NCBI RefSeq assembly: GCF_050948175.1
Contig: NW_027490178.1
Span: 806,001-870,000 of the forward strand
Reading direction: 5' to 3'
DNA length: 64,000 bases
Source: Xylocopa sonorina
Lineage: Eukaryota; Arthropoda; Insecta; Hymenoptera; Apidae
Shown here: one piece after another, positions 55,333-64,000 of the stretch
Position numbering within the stretch: the stretch's first letter is position 1
How the letters are laid out: each line of letters starts with the position of its first letter
Translations under genes and position numbers: made by a program
Notes under the pieces: model-generated
The model's database searches: none
What the model was told of the DNA's origin: nothing
The model's input: the letters and a program-made list of their open reading frames with translations, nothing else

Positions 55333-56839
55333 AACGCTATTTCCTAGCAAGCAAGTGTCGCATTTACATTCATTTGAAGTGTATGCGAGGTATACATAAC
55401 ACTTCGCAATGAATATTATATCTTATCATGAAACATATAAATGAGAAGCGGTTTCGCGTTTTAAGAAGCATTAGAACTCTATTGCTACGATACGTAGATA
55501 TCTGCTGACGCTATTTCCTAGCAAGGAAGTGTCGCATTTACATTCTTTTGAAGTGAATACGAGGTATACATGACACTTCGCAATGAGTATTGTATCATAT
55601 CGTGAAACATAGAAATGAGATGCGGTACGCAAATTAAGAAGCATTAGTACTCTATTGCTTCGATACGTAGACACCTGGAGTTGTTATCTCCTAGAAAGGA
55701 AGTGTCGCATTTACATTCATTTGAAGTGTAGGCGAGGAATACAAAACACTTCGCATTGAGTATTATATCTTATCATGAGACATAGAAATGAGATGCGATA
55801 TCGCGTTTTAGGAAGCATTTGAACTCTATTGCTTCGATGCGTAGACATCTACAAACGCTATTTCCTAGCAAGGAAGTGAGGCATTTACATTCATTTGAAG
55901 TGAGTACGAAGTATACATTACATTTCGCAGTGAATATTATATCTTATCATGAGACATAGATATGAGACACCATATCGCGTTTTAAGAGGCATTAGAACTC
56001 TACTGCTACGATACGTAGATATCTGGAAACGCTATTTCGTAGCAAGGAAGTGTCGCAATTACATTCCTTTCAAGTGAATACGAGGTATACATGACACTTC
56101 GCAATGGATATTATATCTCATCATGAAACATAGAAATGAGATGCGATATCTCGTTTTAAGTAGCATTAGAACTCTATTGCTGCGATGCGTAGACATCTGC
56201 AAACGCTATTTCCCAGCAAGGAAGTGTCGCATTTACATTCCTTCGAAGTGAATACGAGGTATACCTAACACTCCACAATGACTATTATATCTAATCATGA
56301 AACATATAAATGAGATCCGATATCTCGATTTAAGAAGAATTAGAACTGTATTGCTTCGATACGGAGACTTGTGCAGACGCTACTTCGTAGCAAGCGAGTG
56401 TCGCATTTACATTCTTTTGAGGTGAATACGAGGTATACATATCACTCCAGATTGAATATTGTGTCTTATCCTGAAAGATAGAAATGAGATGCGACATCAC
56501 GTTTTAAGAAGCACAAAAATTCTATTGCTTCGATACGTAGACATCTGCAAACGCGATTTCCTAGCATGGAAGTGTGGCATTTATATTTTTTTGAAGTGAA
56601 AGCGAGGTATACACGACACTTCGCAATGAATATTATATCTTATCATGAAACATAGAAATGAGATGCGATATGGCGATTTTAGAAGCATTAGAAATTTATT
56701 GCTTCGATACGTAGACATCTGCAAACGCGATATCCTAGCAGGGAAGTGTCATATTTACATTGTTTCCAAGTGAATACGAGGTATACATGACACTTCGCAA
56801 TGAATATTATATCTTATCATGAAACATAGAAATGAGATG

Positions 56840-58310
56840 CAATATCGCTATTTAAGAAGCAGTAGATCTCTATTGCCTCGATACGTACACATCTGCCAAC
56901 GCTATTTCCTAGCAAGGAAGTGTCGCATTTACAGTCTCTTGAAGTGAAAACGAGGTATGCAAGACACTTCGCAATGAATATTATACCTTATCATGAAACA
57001 TAGAAATGAGATGCTATATCGCGTTTATGAAGAATTAGAACTCCATAGCTACGATACGAAGACAACTGCAAACGCTATTTCCTAACAAGGAAGTGTCCCA
57101 CTTACATTCTTTTGAAGTGAATACGAGGTATGCATGACACTTCGCAATAATTATTATATCCTATCGTGAAACATAGAAATGAGATGCGATATCGCGATTT
57201 AAGAAGCACCAGAACTCTATTGCTACGATACGTGGATATCTGTAAACGCTATTTCCTAGCAAGGAAGTGACGCATTATCACACTTTTGAAATGAATACGA
57301 GGTATACATGACACTGCACAATGAATATTATATCTTATCATGAAACATAGAAATGAGGTGCGATATCGCGATTTAAGCAGCATTAAAACTCTATTGCTTC
57401 GATAAATAGACATCTGCAAACGCTACTTCCTAGTAAGGAAGTGTCGCATTTAAATTCTTTTGAAGTGAATGCGAGGTATACATGACACTCCGCAATGATT
57501 ATATCTTATATCTTATCATGAAACATAGAAATGAGATGCGATATCGCTATTTAAGAAGCAATAGATCTCTATTGCTTCAATACGTAGACATCTGCCAACG
57601 CTATTTCCTAGGAAGGAAGTGTCGCATTTACATTCACGTGAAGTGTATGAGAGGTATACAAGACACTTCGCAATGAATATTATACCTTATCATGAAACAT
57701 AGGAATGAGATGCGATATCGCGTTTTGAGAAGCATTAGATCTCTAATGCTACGATACGTAGACATCTGCAAATGCTATTTCCTAGCCAGGGAGTGTCGCA
57801 TTTACATTCTTATGAAGTGAATACGAGGTTATAATAACCCTCCACAATGAGTATTATATCTTATCATGAAACATAGAAATGAGATGCGATATGGCGATAT
57901 AAGAAGCAGTAGATCTCTATTGCATGGATACGTACACATCTGCCAACGCTATTTCCTAGCAAGGAAGTGTCGCATTTACATTCTCTTGAAGTGAAAACGA
58001 GGTATACATGACACTTCGCAATGAATATTATATCTTATAATGAAACATAGAAATGAGATGCTATATCGCGTTTTAAGAAGAATTAGAACTCCATAGCTAC
58101 GATACGTAGACAACTGCAAACGCTATTTCCTAGCAAGGAAGTGTCGCACTTACATTCTTTTGAAGTGAATACGAGGTATGCATGACACTTCGCAATGATT
58201 ATTATATCCTATCGTGAAACATAGAAATGAGATGCGATATCGCGATTTAAGAAGCACCAGAACTCTATTGCTACGATACGTGGACATCTGCGAACGCTAT
58301 TTCCTAGCAA
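56840..58310. repeat. Six-monomer spaced duplication
   Basis: ATGCTATATCGCG with GAATTAGAACTCCATAGC occurs near 57,011 and 58,058, followed both times by GACAACTGC, GAGGTATGCATGAC and AAGCACCAGAACTC. The matching stretches span about 430 bp (56,840-57,270 and 57,890-58,310). The offset is 1,047 bp, six monomers plus small indels. Confidence 0.82.
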
Positions 58311-59119
58311 GGAAGTGTCGCATTTACATTCATTTGATGTGTATGCGAGGTATACATGACACTTCGCAATGAATATTATATCTTATCATGAAACATAGAA
58401 ATGAGATGCGATATCGCGTTTTAAGAAGCATTAGAACTCTATTTCTTCGATACGTAGACATCTGGAAACGCTATTTCCTAGAAAGTATATGTCGCATTTA
58501 CATTCATTTGATGTGTATGCGAGGTATACACAACACTCCACAATGAATATTATATCTTATCATGAAACACAGGAAGGAGATGCGATATCGCGATTTAAGA
58601 AGTATTAGAATTCTACTGCTACGATACGTAGACATCTGCAATCGCTATATAATAGCAAGGAAGTGTCGCACTTACATTCTTTTGAAGTGAATGCGAGGTA
58701 TACATAACACTGCACAGTGAATATTATATCTTATTATGAGACATAGAAATGAGATGCGTTTCGCGGTTTAAGAAGCATTGGAACTCAGTTGCTTCGATAC
58801 GTAGACATCTGCAAACGCTACTGCAAATCAAGGAAGTGTCGCATTTACATTCTTTTGAAGTGAATACGAGACATACGTGACACTTCGCAATGAATACTAT
58901 ATCCTATCATGGAACATAGAAATGAGATGCGACATCGCGTTTTAAGAAGCATTAGAACTAAATTGCTACGATACGTAGACATCTGCAAACGCTATTGCCC
59001 AGCAAGGAAGTGTCGCACTTACATTCTTCTGAAGTGAATACAAGGTATACATGACACTTCGCAATCAATATTATATCTTATCATGAAACACAGAAAAGTG
59101 ATGTGAGAGCGCGTTTTAA

Positions 59120-61050
59120 GAAGCATTAGAACTCTATTGCTACGATGCGTAGACATCTGCAGACGCTGTTTCCTAGCAAGGAAGTGTCGCATTTACATTC
59201 TTTTGAAGTTAATACGAGGTATACGCAACACTCCACAATGAATATTATATCTTATCATGAAGCATAGGAATGAGGATCGATTTCGCGTTTTATGAAGCAT
59301 TAGAACTCTATTGCTACGATACATTGACATCTGCAAACGCTATTTCCTAGCAAGCAAATGTCGCTTTTACATTCTTCTGAAGTGAATACGAAGTATACAT
59401 AACACTCCACAATGAGTATTACATCTTATCATAAAGCATATAAATGAGGAGCGATTTCGCGTTTTAGGAAGCATTAGAACTCTATTGCTACGATACGTAG
59501 TCATCTGCAAACGCTAATTCCTAGCAAGGAAGTGTAGCATTTTCAATCTTTTGAAGCGAATACGAGGTACCCATAACAATCCATAATGAATATTATATCT
59601 TGTCATGAAACATAGAAATGAGATGCGATATGGCTATTTAAGAAGCATTAGAACTCTGTTGCTTCGATACGTAATCATCTGCAGACGCTATTACCTAGGA
59701 AGGAAGTGTCGCATTTACATTCTTTTGAAGCGAATACGAGGTATATATAACTCTCCACAATGAATATTATATTTTAACGTGAAACATAGAAATGAGGATC
59801 GATTCGCGCTTTAAGAAGCATTAGAACCCTATTGCTACGATACATTGACATCTGCAGACGCTATTTCCTAGCAAGGAAGAGTCGCATTTACAGTCTTTTG
59901 AAGTGAATACGAGGTATACATAACACTCCACAATGAATATTATATCTTATCATGAAACATAGAAATGAGATGCGATATGACGATCTAAGAAGCATTAGAA
60001 CACTATTGCTTCGTTACGTACACATCTGCAAACGCTATTTCCTAGCAAGGAAGTGTCGCATTTACATTCTTTTCAAGTGTATCGAGGTATACGTGACACT
60101 TCGCAATGAATATTATATCTTATCATGAAACGTGGAAGTGAGATGCGATATCGCGATTTTAGAAGCATTAGAACTCCATTGCTTCGATACATAGACAGCT
60201 GCAAGCGCTATCCCCAGGCAAGGAAGTGTCGCATTTACATTCCTTTGAAGTGAATGCGAGGTATACATAACATTCCACAATGAATATTATATCTTATCAT
60301 GAAGCATATAAATGAGAAGCGGTTTCGCGTTTTAAGAAGCATTAGAACCCTATTGCTTCGATACGTAAACATCTGCAGTCGTTATTACCTAGGAAGGAAG
60401 TGTCGCATTTACAATCTGTTGAAGTGAATACGAGGTATACATGACATTCCAGAATGAATATTATATCTAATCATGAAACCTAGAAATGAGATGCGATATG
60501 GCGATTTCAGAAGCATTAGAACTCTATTGCTACGATACGTAGACATCTGCAGACGCTATTTCCTAGTAAGGAAGTGTCGCATTTACATTCTTTTGAAGTG
60601 AATACGAGGTATACGCAACACTCCACAATGAATATTATATCTTATCATGAAGCATAGGAATGAGGATCGATTTCGCGTTTTATGAAGCATTAGAACTCTA
60701 TTGCTACGATACATTGACATCTGCAAACGCTATTTCCTAGCAAGCAAATGTCGCTTTTACATTCTTCTGAAGTGAATACGAAGTATACATAACACTCCAC
60801 AATGAGTATTACATCTTATCATAAAGCATATAAATGAGGAGCGATTTCGCGTTTTAGGAAGCATTAGAACTCTATTGCTACGATACGTAGACATCTGCAA
60901 ACGCTAATTCCTAGCAAGGAAGTGTAGCATTTTCAATCTTTTGAAGCGAATACGAGGTACACATAACAATCCATAACGAATATTATATCTTGTCATGAAA
61001 CATAGAAATGAGATGCGATATGGCGATTTAAGAAGCATTAGAACTCCGTT
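59120..61050. repeat. Eight-monomer spaced duplication (1,390 bp)
   Basis: A stretch of about 540 bp at 59,120-59,660 recurs at 60,510-61,050. Shared rare variants include ATACGCAACACTCC (59,221 and 60,611), GATACATTGACATC, AGCAAGCAAATGTCGC, ATTACATCTTATCATAAAGC and ACGCTAATTCC. The offset of 1,390 bp is eight monomers less two bases. The unit is of the same size class as 51,156-55,390 but of unrelated variants. Differences are few (GTAGTCATC/GTAGACATC, ACCCATAAC/ACACATAAC). Confidence 0.87.
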
Positions 61051-64000
61051 GCATCGAAACGTAGACTCCTGCAAACGCTATTTCCTAGCAACGAAGTGTC
61101 GCATTTACATTCTCTTCAAATGAGTACGAGGTATACATGAACTTTCGCAGTGAATATCATATCTAATCATGAGACATAGAAATGAGATACGATATGACGA
61201 TTTAAGAAGCATCAGAACTCTATTGCTTCGATACGTAGACATCTTGAAGCGCAATTTCCTAGCAAGGAAGTGTCGCATTTACAATCTTTTTAAGTGTAGA
61301 CGGGATATACATAGCCCTCCTCAATGAATATTGTGTCTTATCATGAAACATAGAAATGAGATGCGATATTTTGTTTAAGAAGAATTAGAACGCTATTTCT
61401 TCGATACGTAAACATCTGCCAACGCTATGTCCTAGCAGAGAAGTGTCGCATTTACATTCATTTGAAGTGTACTCGAGGTATACATAACTCTTCGCAATGA
61501 ATGTTGTATCTTATCATGAAACATAGGAATGAGATGCGGCACCTCGTTTTAAGAAGCATTAGAACTATATTGCTACGATACGGAGACATTTGCAATCGCT
61601 ATTTCCTAGCAAGGAAACGTCGCATTCACATTCATTTTAAGTGAATACGAGGTATACTTGACTCTTCGCAATGAATATTATATCTTATTATGAAACATAG
61701 AAATGGGATGCGATATCGGGTTTTAAGAAGCATTATAACTCTATTGCTTCGATACGTAGACATCTGGAAACGTAATTTCCTAGCAAGGAAGTATCGCATT
61801 TACATTCATTTGAAGTGTAGACGAGGAATACATAACACTTTGCAATGAACATTAAATCTTGTCAAGAGACATAGAAGTGAGATGCGATATCGCGTTCTAA
61901 GAAGCATTAGAACTCTATTGTTTCGATACGTAGACATCTGCAAACGCTATTTCCTAGCAAGGAAGTGTCGCATTTAAATTCATTTGAAGTGTATGCGAGG
62001 TATACATGACACTTCGCAATGAATATTATATCTTATTATGAAACATAGAAATGAGATGCGTTATGGCGTTTTAAGAAGCATTAGGACTCTATTGCTGCGA
62101 TACGTAGATATCTGGAAACGCTATTTTCTAGCAAGGAAGAGTAGCATTTACATTCTTTTGAAGTGAATTCGTGATATACATAACACTTCGCAACGAATAT
62201 TTTATCTTATCATGAACCATAGAAATGAGATGCGATATCGCGTTTTAAAAAGCATTATAACTCTATTGCTACGATACGTAGATATCTGCAAACGCTATTT
62301 CCTAGCATGGAAATGTCGCATTTACAATCTTTGGAAGTGAATACGAGGTATACAAGACACTTCGCAATGAATATTATATCTTGTCATGAAACATAGAAAT
62401 GAGATGCGATATCGCGATTTAAAAGGGCACTAGAAATCTATTGGGACGATACGAAGACATCTGCAAACGCTATTTAATAGCAAGGAAGTGTCGCATTTAC
62501 ATTCATTTGAAGTTTATGCGAGGTATAAGTGACACTTCGCAATAAATATTATATCTTATCATGAAACATAGACGCGATATCGCGTTTTAAGAAGCATTAG
62601 ATCTCTATTGCTACGATACGTAGACATCTACAAACGCTATTTCCTAGGAAGGAAGTGTCGCATTTACATTCTTTTGAAGTGAATGCGAGGTATACATAGC
62701 ACTCCACAATGAATATTATATCTTATCATGAAACATAGAAATGTGGAGCAATTTCGCCGCTTAAGAATGTAGAAATCTATTGCTTCGATACGTAGACATC
62801 TGCAGACGCTCTTACCTAACAAGGAAGTGTCGCATTTACTATCCTTTGAAGTGAATACGAGGTACACATAACAATCCACAATGAAAATTATATCTTATCA
62901 TGAAACATATAAATGAGGATCGATTTCGCGTTTCAAGAAGCATTAGAACTCCATTGCTACGATACGTAGACATCTGCAAACGCTAATTCCTAGCAAGCAA
63001 GAGTAGCATTTTCAATCTTTTGAAGTGAATACGAGGTATACATAACACTCCACAATGAATATTATATCTTATCATGAAACATAGAAATGAGATGCGAAAT
63101 CGCGTTTTGAGAAGCATTAGAACGCTACTGCTACAATACGTAGACATCAGCAATTGCTACTTCCTAGCAAGGAGGTGTCGTATTTACATTCTTTTGAAGT
63201 TAGTACGTGGTATACATAACACTGCACAATGAATAATATATCTTATATTGAATCAGAGAAATGAGATGCGATATCGCGTTTTAAGTAGCATCAGAACTCT
63301 ATTGCTACGATTCGTAGACATCTGCAGACGCCATTTCCTATCAAGGAAGTGTCGCATTTACATACTTTTGATGTGAATACGAGGTATACATAACACTCCA
63401 CAATGAATATTATATCTTATCATGAAACATAGAAATGAGATGCCATATCGCGTTTTGAGAAGCATTAGAAAGCTACTGCTACAATACGTAGACATCTGCA
63501 ATCGCTACTTCCTAGCAGGAGGTGTCGTATTTACATTCTTCTGAAGTGAGTACGTGGTTTACATAACACTGCACAATGAATATTATATCTTATCATAAAA
63601 CATAGAAATGAGATGCGATATCGCGATTTATAAAGCATTAGAAATCTATTGCTACGATACGTAGATATCTGCAAACGCTATTTAATATCAAGGAAGTGTT
63701 GCACTTACATACTTTTGAAGTGATTACGAGGTATACATAACACTCCACAATGTATATTATATCTCGTCATGAAACATAGAAATGGGAAGCATATCGCGAT
63801 TTGAGAAGCATTAGAACTCTATTACTTCGATACGTAGACATCTGCAAGCGCTATTTCCTTTCAAGGAAGTGTCGCATTTACATTCATTTGAAGTGTGTGC
63901 GAGGTATACATGGCACTTCGCTATGAATATTACATCTTATCATGAAACATAGAAATGGAATGCGATATCGCGTTTTGAGAAGCATTAGAACACTAATGCT

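Larger units (their letters stand above)
51156..55390. repeat. 8-monomer higher-order repeat (1,392 bp), three copies
   Basis: Equivalent landmarks lie at 51,247, 52,639, 54,032 and 55,424, giving periods of 1,392, 1,393 and 1,392 bp (8 x 174). I count fewer than about ten differences among the three copies: GAAGTATAAAT for GAGGTATAAAT near 52,080, ACACATCGC for ACACTTCGC near 52,270, CAATTGC for CATTTGC near 52,403, an extra A near 52,751, CATAGGAATG near 54,046, GCAATATAAG near 54,413 and AGCAAGCAAG near 55,350. The eight monomers within a copy are as different from each other as ordinary units. Homology starts at AACGCTATTTCC (51,156) and fades at 55,390. This is the youngest amplification in the window. 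Confidence 0.95.
1..64000. repeat. Tandem satellite DNA array, 174 bp monomer, ~367 copies
   Basis: The landmark TATCATGAAAC returns every 174 bp (for example at 1, 349, 696, 2,608 and 4,348), with only small drift over the whole window, so about 367 monomers fit. All copies have the same orientation. Landmarks in order are TATCATGAAAC (1-11), GCGATATCGC (25-34), AGAAGCATTAG (41-51), TACGTA (68-73), TTCCTAGCAAGGAAGTG (92-108), GTATAC (141-146) and AATATT (163-168). Consensus G+C is about 35%. Most units lie about 5-10% from consensus by eye, and neighbours are usually no more alike than distant units. Every frame carries stops in the consensus, and I see no transposon ends, tRNA folds or rRNA. 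Both window edges lie inside the array. Satellites with units near nucleosome size are typical of eukaryotic heterochromatin; placing this one at a centromere is inference. I do not recognise the family. Confidence 0.98.
55391..64000. repeat. Diverged satellite, right segment
   Basis: About 49 monomers reaching the window end in mid-unit. It includes a six-monomer spaced pair at 56,840-58,310 and an eight-monomer spaced pair at 59,120-61,050. Units near 57,510-57,610 resemble F' of the 10.8-13.3 kb block. Odd units are a 167 bp monomer at 62,557-62,723 (7 bp lost after CATAGA) and a small duplication making TTATATCTTATATCTTATC near 57,499. No gene is visible. Confidence 0.92.

Noticed and set aside
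51156..55390. Prokaryotic origin-type iterons or plasmid repeats
   Set aside because: The repeats are part of a 64 kb satellite with no replication genes. The size and higher-order structure are those of eukaryotic satellite DNA.
1..64000. CRISPR array
   Set aside because: The periodicity is 174 bp with the whole unit repeated. There are no short identical repeats separated by unique spacers and no cas genes.
1..64000. CENP-B box
   Set aside because: I looked for the core TTCG-N4-A-N2-CGGG on both strands in the consensus and common variants. TTCGATACGTAGAC and CCCGTTTTAAGAAG only partly resemble it and the spacing does not fit.
1..64000. 5S rRNA or tRNA gene cluster
   Set aside because: The unit length could suggest a small RNA repeat, but there is no A box, no cloverleaf and no 5S-like internal control region. 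Monomers vary too freely along their whole length.
1..64000. Regular dimer (348 bp) organisation across the array
   Set aside because: The two main linker forms, CTCCACAATG and CTTCGCAATG, do not alternate. In the first ten monomers they follow no fixed order.

Overview
The whole 64 kb window is one uninterrupted tandem satellite DNA array. I find no protein-coding gene, RNA gene, transposon, CRISPR array or other unique sequence that I can support. The basic unit is 174 bp. Following the recurring TATCATGAAAC landmark from base 1 to base 63,938 gives about 367 monomers, all in head-to-tail orientation, and the array runs off both ends of the window. The consensus I built by eye is about 35% G+C. 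It has about 8 CpG per unit, against about 5.3 expected from its base composition. It carries the perfect palindrome GCGATATCGC, a TACGTA site, a short inverted repeat TTCCT-AGCA-AGGAA, a GTATAC site and an AATATT site. Most monomers differ from the consensus by roughly 5-10% (by eye). The composition, the lack of any bacterial gene organisation and the scale of the array indicate heterochromatin of a eukaryote, possibly pericentromeric or centromeric. The CpG richness argues against a heavily CpG-methylated germline. I do not recognise the satellite and cannot name the species.

Layout. Bases 1-7,049 are ordinary diverged monomers with one ~425 bp segmental duplication (270-697 and 4,269-4,695). 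Bases 7,050-21,100 are a recently rearranged block. A segment at 7,050-9,979 recurs at 13,491-16,949 with one monomer lost and four gained. Between the copies lies a 6-monomer (1,044 bp) higher-order repeat at 10,831-13,340, whose pieces reappear scattered at 16,950-20,130. Bases 21,101-51,155 are older and more diverged, with small local duplications at spacings of 1, 2, 5, 6 and 9 monomers. They also hold a distinct eight-monomer subfamily at 34,555-35,935, a 79 bp AT-rich break in register at 27,297-27,375 and a 47 bp internal duplication at 34,955-35,048. Bases 51,156-55,390 are the youngest part: three copies of an 8-monomer (1,392 bp) unit differing at fewer than about ten positions. Bases 55,391-64,000 return to diverged monomers, with another 6-monomer pair (56,840-58,310) and another 8-monomer pair (59,120-61,050).

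There are no genes to work together. What the window records is the turnover of the array. Nearly every duplication, deletion and insertion is a whole number of monomers, as expected of unequal crossing-over or break-induced copying in register. Variant monomer pieces are shared across distances of up to about 45 kb. All short open frames are chance products of the repeat, helped by 174 being a multiple of three.
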